Source of the DNA: Leptolyngbyaceae cyanobacterium SM1_4_3
GTDB taxonomy: Bacteria > Cyanobacteriota > Cyanobacteriia > Elainellales > Elainellaceae
Length of the DNA: 60,359 nt
Assembly (NCBI GenBank): GCA_012031415.1
Contig: JAAUTN010000004.1
Span: forward strand, 1-60,359
Reading direction: 5' to 3'
The notes beneath the pieces are model-generated. The model did no database searches and was not told the origin of the DNA. It saw only the letters and a list, made by a program, of their open reading frames with translations. Positions within the stretch are counted from its first letter, which is position 1; every line of letters begins with the position of its first letter. Positions 17,389-24,920 of this stretch are shown here, piece after piece. Made by a program: the position numbers and the translations under genes.

Positions 17389-17494
17389 TTTTATACACTG
17401 ACAAACTCAGTTTTGATCAGCCAAATCGGCAGAAAAACGGGATGATTTAGCACGGGTGTCGTTGTTATGGTTGGGTCAACAAGCTGAAGTTGGT
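17384..17494 (+). repeat. Dispersed ~120-bp repeat 'TGTAGTTTTGT', copy 4
   Basis: Begins TGTAGTTTTATACACTGACA, overlaps the stop codon of TpsA copy 2, and ends about 110 bp before the SLATT-like gene. Closest to copy 3 at 10522. Confidence 0.7.
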
Positions 17495-17605
17495 CACGGA
17501 ATAACATTCATGAGCGATCGCCATTAGCTACGAGTCAACCCCGATCAACGTTGTCATTTACAGCAATTGTACGAGAGATATTTTCTAGATTTTGGAGAAA
17601 AACTC

Positions 17606-18013
17606 ATGGTTACAGCCCCCAGACAAAGAAACCAGTTTAATGTGCTGCGACAGCAAATCTATAGCAGTCTCGAAAAAGCACAAGCGCAAAGAAATACATT
17701 CAAATGCAACAACGCTCGACTGATCACAGCCAACATTATCCTGAGTACTGTTGCCGCAGTCCTGGCTGGATTTTCTGGAACGGCTGGCACCGCAGCAACC
17801 TGGAAACCCATTTGTATCATTGCTGCGGTTTGCTCAGGTGGCGTGGCGGTGACGACAAAAATGCAAACGCCCGAACAACTCACGGAAGCCTGCGAATGTG
17901 TCGGGCAACTCAAAGCACTCAGAGTAGAGATGATCACGACAACGGGTGATTTAGAAGAAATCAGTGAGAAATATCAGCAGATTCTCTCAGAGTTCTCAAC
18001 GATTGATTGTTAA
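17606..18013 (+). CDS. Two-TM protein resembling SLATT-domain effectors
   Basis: 135 residues from the ATG at 17606, preferred over the frame opening at 17567 because GGAG sits 9 bp upstream. An N-terminal amphipathic helix (VLRQQIYSSLEKAQAQR) is followed by two TM helices (ITANIILSTVAAVLAGFSG, about 41-60; PICIIAAVCSGGVAVTTK, about 69-88). A C-terminal helix with CVGQLKALRVEM then DLEEISEKYQQIL completes it. This plan of helix, 2TM hairpin and helix with LxxLRxE matches SLATT proteins, which are predicted membrane-perforating effectors normally paired with nucleotide-signal genes (SMODS, SLOG). No such partner is adjacent, so the assignment is tentative. Confidence 0.5.
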   Translation: MVTAPRQRNQFNVLRQQIYSSLEKAQAQRNTFKCNNARLITANIILSTVAAVLAGFSGTAGTAATWKPICIIAAVCSGGVAVTTKMQTPEQLTEACECVGQLKALRVEMITTTGDLEEISEKYQQILSEFSTIDC

Positions 18014-18085
18014 TCCATCTTTGAGTATCTGTCGTTTCTGTGATAGAGAGCGACAATCCTCCCAGAATTGGATACAACTCTAACA

Positions 18086-18174
18086 AGACTTACGCCTCGC
18101 CTGTGAAACAAGGGGCTTAAGCCCCTTGTTGATGGGGAGATTGCTTGATTTCATGTTCTGCTTGCGTAAGTTCT
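18086..18174. repeat. Palindromic element with AGACTTACGC ends and CTTAAG core
   Basis: Third member of the ACTTACGC...GCGTAAGT type. The core at 18108-18130 is GGGGCTTAAGCCCC, and the interior between core and right end differs from the other copies. Confidence 0.75.
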
Positions 18175-18235
18175 GTTTAAGGCGAATTGGAGTCTTGAGA
18201 AAATCCATTGAATGGACAGACTGTTCAGAAACACG

Positions 18236-18469
18236 ATGCAAGTCAACACAGGGAACTGGAGCGCTGCCATGCAAACTCAAAAGATAGGTTTCTTATACAG
18301 GTTCTACTGCTTAGGCTGGAGAAATGGTTCGCTGAGATGCTTCTCTCTCTATCAGCATTGGTTGCTCAGTCTCTTTTTCTACTATCGTCGAGGCTTTGCA
18401 GAAGGATCGAAGTGGAGGCAGAATCAGATAAAAGGATCGGAATGGAGACAAAATCAGATGGAATATTAG
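18236..18469 (+). CDS. Unrecognised 77-residue ORF of a repeated family, copy 2
   Basis: Starts at ATG 18236 (MQVNTGNWSAAMQTQKIG), matching the start of the copy at 12726; the frame stays open upstream to 18212. The conserved residues are NWS, MQTQ, GFLYRFYCLGWRN, SLRCFS, QH, LLS, YYR, GFAEGSKWR, NQI and GSEWR, NQ. Many differences from copy 1 are silent, so the two copies seem to have been under protein-level selection. The cluster of aromatic and Arg residues hints at membrane or nucleic-acid contact. It lies 68 bp before an RCC-reductase-like gene. Confidence 0.55.
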   Translation: MQVNTGNWSAAMQTQKIGFLYRFYCLGWRNGSLRCFSLYQHWLLSLFFYYRRGFAEGSKWRQNQIKGSEWRQNQMEY

Positions 18470-18537
18470 CAGTCTGATTATACGTTCAGTGCTGTAGCAT
18501 TCCAAGTTGACAAGTCGTTAACCTTACCCCAGTAAAA

Positions 18538-19290
18538 ATGTCTTCCCCAACCAACCTAGATCACACGACCCTGTTTGTGCAGTTACAAAACATTTTGAGC
18601 GAGTTACACGAAGAAGTAACTCAGCAGCTTACAATTCTGCCCCAGTCAGACCAACCTCTACAGAGCTTTAGCAGCCCCGATGGTAACGTAACAGGTTCAC
18701 TTTTGACCTGCGCTGGAGAGGAAATAGATTGGATGGTTTATTCCTGGTTCAATGCTGCTCAGATGAAATTTAGCACGATGCGTCTGACCCTTTGGCTAAG
18801 TCCACTGATTCAGGTACCTCACCTAGCATTTGAATTTGGCACAAAGCCCGACCTTTTCTTCTACATCGACTACGTTCCTAGAGTTGATTTATGGAGCGAC
18901 TCAAGCTACACAGAACGCTACTACAGCTCCATGAATGCAACTTATTTAGACCTAAGGGAGAATCCTAACCTATCTTTGTTTGTAAGTAAGGCACTGTATG
19001 TGAGGCAATTCCAGTCTCCAACCTCTCTTTGCTTTACTGGTTCGCCGACAGAAGACTCTCTTTCGTTGCTTCGGAATACTGCCCATGAGGTGTGTTCTCG
19101 CTGGTTAACCTGGGTGAAGCAGGCAGAACCTGTTCCCAGCGATCGCCGACCCGCACTGGCAGAACGTGATTTACGAATGCGACGAATGACTGCAGAACGC
19201 GATCCGGGAAACGCTTTAGCAGCAAAGATCTTTGGAGAAGAGCTGGCAAACCAGTTGATCCGCTCGTTATGGAGTAAGGAACATGAGTAA
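18538..19290 (+). CDS. Red chlorophyll catabolite reductase-like protein
   Basis: 250 residues. Resembles RCC reductase of plants, a member of the ferredoxin-dependent bilin reductase superfamily that reduces a linear tetrapyrrole from chlorophyll breakdown. Landmarks are EEIDWMVYSWF near 61, MRLTLWLSPLIQVPHLAFEFG near 81, the DLFFYIDYVPRVDL segment near 104 with SSYTERYYSS near 120, and SLFVSKALYVRQFQSPTSL near 145. These correspond to the central sheet and the helix after it in RCCR. The C-terminal helix is basic. No cleavable signal, so cytoplasmic. A DUF3598 gene follows after 45 bp. Whether it reduces chlorophyll catabolite or another bilin is unknown. Confidence 0.65.
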   Translation: MSSPTNLDHTTLFVQLQNILSELHEEVTQQLTILPQSDQPLQSFSSPDGNVTGSLLTCAGEEIDWMVYSWFNAAQMKFSTMRLTLWLSPLIQVPHLAFEFGTKPDLFFYIDYVPRVDLWSDSSYTERYYSSMNATYLDLRENPNLSLFVSKALYVRQFQSPTSLCFTGSPTEDSLSLLRNTAHEVCSRWLTWVKQAEPVPSDRRPALAERDLRMRRMTAERDPGNALAAKIFGEELANQLIRSLWSKEHE

Positions 19291-19335
19291 TGCAGAGTTT
19301 AGGTATCAAGATTTGTAGAACTAAAGCAATAAATC

Positions 19336-20114
19336 ATGAATAATCTAGATAAAAATTGGGATAATCTGTTTGGCGAGTATACAACTGATGAAACCGTTTG
19401 GTGTGGGCAATGGGTTACGTACTCTCCTGACCAAAAAGTAACGAAAAGTCAGAGGGTTATCAGAAGTTTTCGCTCGAATGCAGACAACACTGTCATTACC
19501 CATATTAATCGCTACATTGATGCCAGCGAAAATGTTGAGGAGAAAACCTGGCAGATTGACCGAGAAACCTGTAATAAGTCAGATGGAGTGGTTCATCCTG
19601 CTAGGCCCTGGATGCGAGCGCTGGCGATAGGAGCAAATGCAACGGCTTGGACTTCACAGCAACTCATTCCCGAAACCCCTTTTGGAGCACAGCTTTCCTT
19701 CAAAGAGGGTAGCTGGGGAACGAGTGCTGCAATCATGTATGGAGAGAACGGTCAGCTTCACCAAATTTTGTATATTCGGGAACACCTGGGTCGTTTCTCT
19801 GACGAAGCCCTAAGTTTAGAAACCTTGAAGATTTCAGGAAATTGGATGGGTAAGAAACGCTCTATGACTCCTGACTTAAGCATTTCACCGGAAGAAGATA
19901 TGCAACTATCCTTGAGCAAATGGGCGATCGCTACAAGAAGATTTCTCTTCCCAGCAACCTGATTCTTGTGCTTTCCGAGAGAGTCAATGCTGATCAACCA
20001 ATTCAGATTGCAGTCGGTCAACAAACAGCAAACCATGAATTGAAGTATCTTGAAGCTCACTATACGACTGCTGGTGCGTTCGCGTTGTTGGTTTCTGCAA
20101 CGTTGCAGTCTTAG
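19336..20114 (+). pseudogene. DUF3598 family protein, frameshifted near its 3' end
   Basis: Reads as 208 residues to 19962, but the family's C-terminal strand continues in another frame from about 19911 (ISLPSNLILVLSERVNA, then EHYTTAGAF-like ending) to a stop at 20114. A missing base in the C run at 19910-19911 explains it. The N-terminus NWDNLFGEYTTDETVWCGQW and IRSFRSNADNTVITHINRYID, the central QLIPETPFGAQLSF, and GKKRSMTPDL fit DUF3598, a cyanobacterial lipocalin-like beta-barrel family distantly related to bilin lyases. Next to an RCCR-like gene this is suggestive of tetrapyrrole binding, but that is inference. Confidence 0.65.
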
Positions 20115-20187
20115 TTTTTGCGGGTTGAGTCATCAAAAAGAGTGCATTTTCTAAACTACTTGTTGTCAATTTCACTTTCTACTCCTT

Positions 20188-20958
20188 ATGCCAAGTCAAA
20201 CATCATCTTCCTATCCACAGGTCATTGTGGCAGGTATGCCTCGCACGGGTACCGAATCCATGAAACAAGCATTAGAGATGCTTTATGGCAAGGGTGCTCG
20301 TGCTTATCACATGACGGAGGTTCTAAACCGCCCGAAGCACTTAAAATTTTGGTCAGACTTAGCCTTTGAGCATCGTCAAGCCAATCAAGCTGACTGGAAG
20401 CAACTGTTAAAGGGTTACATTGCGACAACCGATCTACCTTGTGCGTTTTATTTTAAGGAGCTTGCAGAGGCTTTTCCCGACGCTAAAGTTGTCTTAACCA
20501 TACGTGAGGAGTCTGAATGGTTTGAATCTTACTGTCGGATCATTACGGCAACTCATCGATTTCGATCCCTGCGTTTTCTGCCTCCCCTGAATCGATTTTG
20601 GCCCTATGCAGCCAAACTAAATCAGATTGTTTTTGGCGATAATGCTTTAAGTGAGTCGGGACCCGTTCAAGAAGTCGTGGTTGACGCTTATCGTCAGCAT
20701 AATGAGCGGGTTCGTCAATCGATTGCACCGAATCGACTTCTAGAATTTAATGTGCGGCAGGGATGGAAACCCTTATGCGAGTTTCTGGAGTTGGATGTAC
20801 CTCAATCTGATTTTCCTCACTCCAATGCAGGTACAGCGGGACCTAGTAGAATTATTTCTAGAGCTGTTCTTCAGCTTTCATCGAGTCGCGTTTTGCTTGT
20901 CTTTGGAATCGTCTTCGTTCTCTCAATGATTTTGCTTTCTATAACCATGAAAGCGTAA
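20188..20958 (+). CDS. Sulfotransferase family protein with C-terminal TM anchor
   Basis: 256 residues. The PAPS-binding 5' loop is VIVAGMPRTGTESMKQAL near residue 12, and the 3'-phosphate motif is AKVVLTIREESEWFESY near 105. YHMTEV near 42 and NVRQGWKPLCEFLELDVP near 198 are typical of the Sulfotransfer_4 group found in cyanobacteria and fungi. A hydrophobic helix at about 230-252 (VLLVFGIVFVLSMILLSI) would tether the enzyme to the membrane. It transfers sulfate from PAPS to an unknown acceptor, such as a glycan or lipid. It is in line with the preceding genes but separated by ~75 bp. Confidence 0.8.
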   Translation: MPSQTSSSYPQVIVAGMPRTGTESMKQALEMLYGKGARAYHMTEVLNRPKHLKFWSDLAFEHRQANQADWKQLLKGYIATTDLPCAFYFKELAEAFPDAKVVLTIREESEWFESYCRIITATHRFRSLRFLPPLNRFWPYAAKLNQIVFGDNALSESGPVQEVVVDAYRQHNERVRQSIAPNRLLEFNVRQGWKPLCEFLELDVPQSDFPHSNAGTAGPSRIISRAVLQLSSSRVLLVFGIVFVLSMILLSITMKA

Positions 20959-21002
20959 TCAGGAACACTCAAATAAGTTAACCCGTCTCAACTTCTATTC
21001 CT

Positions 21003-21785
21003 ATGAAAATGCGCTCCCTCAACAGTTGGAAACTGCTGCTACTCACGACTGCGAGTGTTACTACAGCGAATGTTGTACTCACTGAAGCCACCCCAGCATC
21101 CGCAGCAACCATTTCCCTTTATTTCGATGCCTTTATCCCTGAAGAACGCGCTCCAAACCCAGCTTCGGAAGTTTTACCACCATTTTATACCTCGTTCATT
21201 GGAGACGATCGGGGATTCGATCTAGAAGCAACACAGTCAGGGCAAGCCCGTCTGTTTACGCAGGTTTTACTAGATCTAGAGGCGGATGAACCCTTGATCT
21301 CATCCTTCACAGACACATCACCCACTGTTGGATTTCGGATTGAGAATGGTGAGGAAGTGAGCGACACTCTTAAATCTGCACCAACCAGTGCCATTACAGC
21401 CACGCGCAGTGGAGATGCAATTTTGCTCAACGTGTTTGCGGAAGCTCGCAACCCTCTAATCGAAGTGTTTCTACCACCAGATGCTCCGCCAGTTCCCCCT
21501 GCACAGTACAATTATCAAATTTCGTTAGCTAAAACGGGCAACTTCCTGGATTACACCTTTTCAGGGACGACCCGTGAGTATCCAGCCTACTCCGCCTACA
21601 TTGCAGATACTCCAGTGCTGCTCAACTCGTCTGGCGAAGATCCGTTTCAGCTTGGCGTGATTGAGCCGATCGCGCCGATTCAGGGACAGATATCGCTTGC
21701 ATCCGCTACCGTACCAGAACCAACGACACTGGCAGGGCTAGCGGTATTAGGAGGATTGCTTGCTCTCAAGCGAAGAGCGGTCTGA
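21003..21785 (+). CDS. PEP-CTERM sorting domain protein
   Basis: 260 residues. Signal peptide 1-34 (LLLTTASVTTANVVLTEATPASA), a beta-rich acidic body without recognised domain, and a C-terminal tag VPEPTTLAGLAVLGGLLALKRRAV with the PEP motif, TM helix and basic tail. Secreted and probably anchored or released by exosortase. It is followed by a 12-bp perfect hairpin (21865-21890). A convergent gene (21924) also carries a PEP-CTERM tag, so two exosortase substrates lie tail to tail here. Confidence 0.8.
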   Translation: MKMRSLNSWKLLLLTTASVTTANVVLTEATPASAATISLYFDAFIPEERAPNPASEVLPPFYTSFIGDDRGFDLEATQSGQARLFTQVLLDLEADEPLISSFTDTSPTVGFRIENGEEVSDTLKSAPTSAITATRSGDAILLNVFAEARNPLIEVFLPPDAPPVPPAQYNYQISLAKTGNFLDYTFSGTTREYPAYSAYIADTPVLLNSSGEDPFQLGVIEPIAPIQGQISLASATVPEPTTLAGLAVLGGLLALKRRAV

Positions 21786-21864
21786 TACCGTTTCTATGGC
21801 TGTATGGCTACAGCTACAAAAGAGGCAGCGATCGCCTCAGTTGCGACAACTTTAGAAAATAAGG

Positions 21865-21890
21865 ATGCTGTGCAGTACACTGCACAGCAT
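21865..21890. terminator. Bidirectional hairpin terminator
   Basis: Perfect 12-bp inverted repeat ATGCTGTGCAGT/ACTGCACAGCAT with a 2-nt centre, placed between the convergent genes ending at 21785 and 21924. T-rich bases follow on the plus side (TGTCTTT). Confidence 0.6.
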
Positions 21891-21923
21891 TGTCTTTACG
21901 CAACACAGTATTGAGCAAGTCCT

Positions 21924-22964
21924 TTACTGCGAAGGAGGCTTAGAGTTCCGGTTACGCAGAGCTATTGCGCTTAGCAGACCAGCCAAAAGCATCCCTACAC
22001 TGAGGGTAGGTTCAGGCACAGGCACAGCCGTAACTTCCACATTATCATCTGCCTCATCGCCAAGCGGGGTGTAGATATAATTCCAGGCATCAACATCATC
22101 CAGCACGTGGGCGCGAAGAAATGCTGCACTCCAGCGTCCAATCGTTTCGGTTGCGATCGCCTGCTCAAGCTCAGGTCTAACAGGGTCACGAGGGGAGTCT
22201 GCGTTAGTAATTCCGTAGTGATTGGCACCCTTTACTTCAATCAATGCTTTCGGTGGATTAAGGAGTTGGTTAAAGGTTGTAATTGTCTCCGCTGGGTCAG
22301 CAACCCCGTCCAAAGTTCCCAAAATCAGCCCAGTTGGGATCTCATTATCAATGGGTGGAATGGTTCCCGTGTTAGCTGCATCAAAGCTAGTGCCATAAAA
22401 GATGCCTGCTTTTAATTCTTCAGGCAGGCTATAGCCTTCAGAGCAAAGGATAAAGAAGCACTCGTCTTGGGTTGAGGCAATGCCTACAGCACCTCCAAAG
22501 GAATGCCCCAGTAGCCCCAGTGAGTCAGTATCCAGTAGCCCAGCGACTGGAGAAGCAGCATTATTGTTTTCTAGCGTCATGAAGTTCAGAACTTCGTTTA
22601 CCTGATCCTGCTCAGGAAATAAACCTGAAAATGAGAGACCTCCCGGTGCAGATAGTGTCCGCTGGTTGTTGGGAACGACGACGGTAAATCCATAACTGGC
22701 AACAATTTGAGCGTAGTTACTATAGTCAGCCTTATCGACTAGCGCCCCCTGAAGCAGCAATACAATAGGAGTTGACTCGTTTAAGCCAGAAATAACTGGA
22801 TAGTAAACATCCGTTGGATCACCATTGATCAAGGTTGAGTACTGGTCAATCTCTGGAAAGATCGGTGTTCCTGTGAAAGAGGTAGCGAATGCAGGGTTTC
22901 CTATTGAGGCTAAAAGCAGTAGACTGCTTACAGAAGAGCTAGCGAATAAGAAATGCTTAGTCAT
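21924..22964 (-). CDS. Secreted alpha/beta-hydrolase (chlorophyllase-like) with PEP-CTERM tag
   Basis: 346 residues from the ATG at 22964; a GTG at 22997 would add 11. Signal peptide SSLLLLASIGNPAFA. The hydrolase core has STPIVLLLQGALVDKADYSNYAQIVASYGF, oxyanion and nucleophile elbow LGLLGHSFGGAVG (Ser), a probable acid in GTLDGVADP and the His in VKGANHYGIT. The G-H-S-x-G-G elbow and the 'lid-less' layout resemble chlorophyllase and PAF-acetylhydrolase-like enzymes. The C-terminus is VPVPEPTLSVGMLLAGLLSAIAL, an exosortase tag, so the enzyme acts outside the cytoplasm. The substrate is unknown. That it lies 2.6 kb from an RCCR-like gene may be chance. Confidence 0.7.
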   Translation of the reverse strand: MTKHFLFASSSVSSLLLLASIGNPAFATSFTGTPIFPEIDQYSTLINGDPTDVYYPVISGLNESTPIVLLLQGALVDKADYSNYAQIVASYGFTVVVPNNQRTLSAPGGLSFSGLFPEQDQVNEVLNFMTLENNNAASPVAGLLDTDSLGLLGHSFGGAVGIASTQDECFFILCSEGYSLPEELKAGIFYGTSFDAANTGTIPPIDNEIPTGLILGTLDGVADPAETITTFNQLLNPPKALIEVKGANHYGITNADSPRDPVRPELEQAIATETIGRWSAAFLRAHVLDDVDAWNYIYTPLGDEADDNVEVTAVPVPEPTLSVGMLLAGLLSAIALRNRNSKPPSQ

Positions 22965-22997
22965 AAACAACACTTTTATTGGTAGGTAAGAGATCAC

Positions 22998-23230
22998 AAT
23001 GAGAAGTTAACTCCTCATCAAAGTATCTCAAATACTAAGCATCGCAACTAAAGATTTGATGAAGTGCTACAGAAGAGAATTAGTGTAGTTTTCTGCAATG
23101 GCGATCGCACTATTGTGCATCCAATCTGTCCGATTCCAGCCATCAACTTTACACAAAAAGGTAATGCACTCCGTGACTTGTCGTTCTATGGTGGAATAAA
23201 CGGTAAGTCTTTAATTACTGGGCTAGTTCT
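22998..23230. other. Intergenic stretch between divergent genes
   Basis: Separates the minus-strand hydrolase from the plus-strand signalling genes. It holds one HIP1-like site and no feature I can identify, except the repeat that begins at 23231. Confidence 0.4.
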
Positions 23231-23294
23231 GTAGGTTGGGTTGAAGCATAAAACCCAACACCTGCATGAGTTACGCTGCGCTAACTCATCCTAC
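23231..23294. repeat. GTAGG...CCTAC hairpin repeat, intact copy
   Basis: GTAGGTTGGGTTGAAGCATA, then CCCAACACCTGCATGAGTTACGC, then CTAACTCATCCTAC. Here both arms carry GAGTTA/TAACTC where other copies have GGGTTA/TAACCC: a compensatory pair change. Confidence 0.75.
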
Positions 23295-23355
23295 AAATCG
23301 TTCAGATTGCCGACTTAACAACGCTAAAAATTCTAGTCATAGGAAGTGAACGTTC

Positions 23356-24078
23356 GTGAAGGAGTTGAACACCGCACTGAATTGCCTACCTGGTGATACT
23401 CCGGTTCAGGTGCCAGCATCGCAGCTTGAAATCTACGAAACAATGCGATGGTGGCATCAGCGTCAAGCCCTACAGCTTAACGCTCAAGCAACAGAGATTC
23501 GGGATGGTTTGCTGCAAGAATTATTTGCACTGCGTCGGGGGTTAGAGGTCTGGGCAGAGGGGAATCACAACGCTTCTAGCCACCATCACCATGATTGGCT
23601 GCAAAAGATTGAACGGTTACACCAAGACCTTGAACGCATTAGCAATCACCTATCCCCACCGTATCTGGAGGAAAGTTTGCCACTTGCCATTCAATATGCG
23701 GCTGAATCCTGGAGAACACATTACCCACAGTTAGAGTTTGTGCTAGATTCACCAGTGCAGCGGAGTAGCGAATCGCCAGCGCGTAGTCGCATCATCCTGA
23801 CGACCCTCCATGAATTCCTACAGATCATCAGATTAAACTTTCCAGAAGTAGATTCTCTTCGTATCAGTTTAAGCCTGCAAGAAATCGAGAGTAGACTGGC
23901 TATCGAAATTCCTGATGTCAGTCAATCTACCCTGGCTTCCTTTCTAGCATCAGATCATCTGAAATATTTAAGTCAAGCCTTTGAACTTCTAACTTTAGGA
24001 AAATGTCTGCATCAGCAAAGAGAACTGGAGATAACGTGGTATTTTCTTTGGCAAGAGGAGGGACTCAGACAGCAATAA
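23356..24078 (+). CDS. Degenerate histidine-kinase-like signalling protein
   Basis: 240 residues, GTG start, with AGGAA 12 bp upstream. There is no sensor or TM region. Residues 45-130 resemble a NarL-type dimerisation helix pair (EIRDGLLQELFALRRGLEVW, then a HHHH-containing loop, IERLHQDLERISNHLSPPYLEESLPLAIQYAAESW), as seen in HisKA_3 kinases. The remainder is shaped like an ATPase domain but lacks N, G1 and G2 boxes. It could be a pseudo-kinase or phosphotransfer partner of the response regulator that follows (24254) and the CHASE2 kinase (24921). A strong hairpin terminator separates it from them. Confidence 0.5.
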   Translation: MKELNTALNCLPGDTPVQVPASQLEIYETMRWWHQRQALQLNAQATEIRDGLLQELFALRRGLEVWAEGNHNASSHHHHDWLQKIERLHQDLERISNHLSPPYLEESLPLAIQYAAESWRTHYPQLEFVLDSPVQRSSESPARSRIILTTLHEFLQIIRLNFPEVDSLRISLSLQEIESRLAIEIPDVSQSTLASFLASDHLKYLSQAFELLTLGKCLHQQRELEITWYFLWQEEGLRQQ

Positions 24079-24143
24079 CTTTGTGTTATGCGGGCGATGT
24101 CCGCATAACCCAGAGTTATTAGGGACTTGCATAAAAATAAAAG

Positions 24144-24189
24144 TCCCATTTTTCAAGGTGCGGCTCAGCCGCACCTTGAAAAAATGGGA
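24144..24189 (+). terminator. Rho-independent-type terminator after the kinase-like gene
   Basis: Left arm TCCCATTTTTCAAGGTGCGGC (24144-24164), loop TCA, right arm GCCGCACCTTG plus A-run and ATGGGA. Stem of about 21 bp with one bulge, 66 bp after the stop at 24078. Confidence 0.65.
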
Positions 24190-24253
24190 TCTTAAATAAA
24201 CGCAGATCCCTTATTTCGATTAAAGTCTAATGATGATGTTCAGGGGATTAGAG

Positions 24254-24919
24254 ATGAATCAGAGTATACAAGCGATGCCAAAAATCCTTGTGATTGATGA
24301 TCATGAGTCTGTCCTAACTGGGACAGTCAGTGGCTTAAGACAGCAATATCCACAGGCAGAAATTGTAACGGCTCAGACCGCAGAAGGTGCCCAACAGCAA
24401 ATTGAACGGACTCAACCAGACCTGGTTATGGTTGATCTCTCCATTCCACAAGCAGCTGTAGAGAGCGCTCAAACGAATACGGGCATTGAGTTGCTAAAGA
24501 CGCTAATGCAGCAATATCCAACTCTAAACATCGTTGTCCAAAGTGCTTATGCTAAAGCTCTAGCGCGGCTAAAACATGAGATTAACAACCATGAAGGGGG
24601 ATTTACTGTGGCAGACAAAAGCCTGCCCTTGAAAGAGATGTTAGCCAGGGTAGAGTGGGCACTTCAGGGTTTAGTGTACACACCCAAAGAAATGCGAACC
24701 GGGTTAGAAATGAAGCATGAGTGGTTGGAAGTGCTTAAACTAGCGTTTCAAGAGGGATTGCAAGACAAGGCGATCGCCGAACGAATGCAGGTTGGAGAGC
24801 GAACCGTGCGTCACTACTGGACTCAGCTACAGGATGCGCTGAGTGTTTATCCACAGCCCGGTAAGAATATCCGCATCCAAACAGAGATGCGGGCACGGGA
24901 AGAAGGGTTAATCGACTAG
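24254..24919 (+). CDS. Response regulator, receiver plus helix-turn-helix
   Basis: 221 residues from ATG 24254 (AGGGG 7 bp upstream). The receiver domain (about 7-130) has the acidic pair in ILVIDDHES, the phosphoacceptor Asp in LVMVDLSIP, the conserved Ser in VVQSAYAK and the Lys in VADKSLPLKE. A C-terminal HTH of the NarL/LuxR type follows (KLAFQEGLQDKAIAERMQVGERTVRHYWTQL). Its gene ends one base before the start of the CHASE2 kinase, so the two are translationally coupled and very likely a cognate pair. The receiver carries an insertion around residue 68 (QAAVESAQTNTG). Confidence 0.85.
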   Translation: MNQSIQAMPKILVIDDHESVLTGTVSGLRQQYPQAEIVTAQTAEGAQQQIERTQPDLVMVDLSIPQAAVESAQTNTGIELLKTLMQQYPTLNIVVQSAYAKALARLKHEINNHEGGFTVADKSLPLKEMLARVEWALQGLVYTPKEMRTGLEMKHEWLEVLKLAFQEGLQDKAIAERMQVGERTVRHYWTQLQDALSVYPQPGKNIRIQTEMRAREEGLID

Positions 24920-24920
24920 G

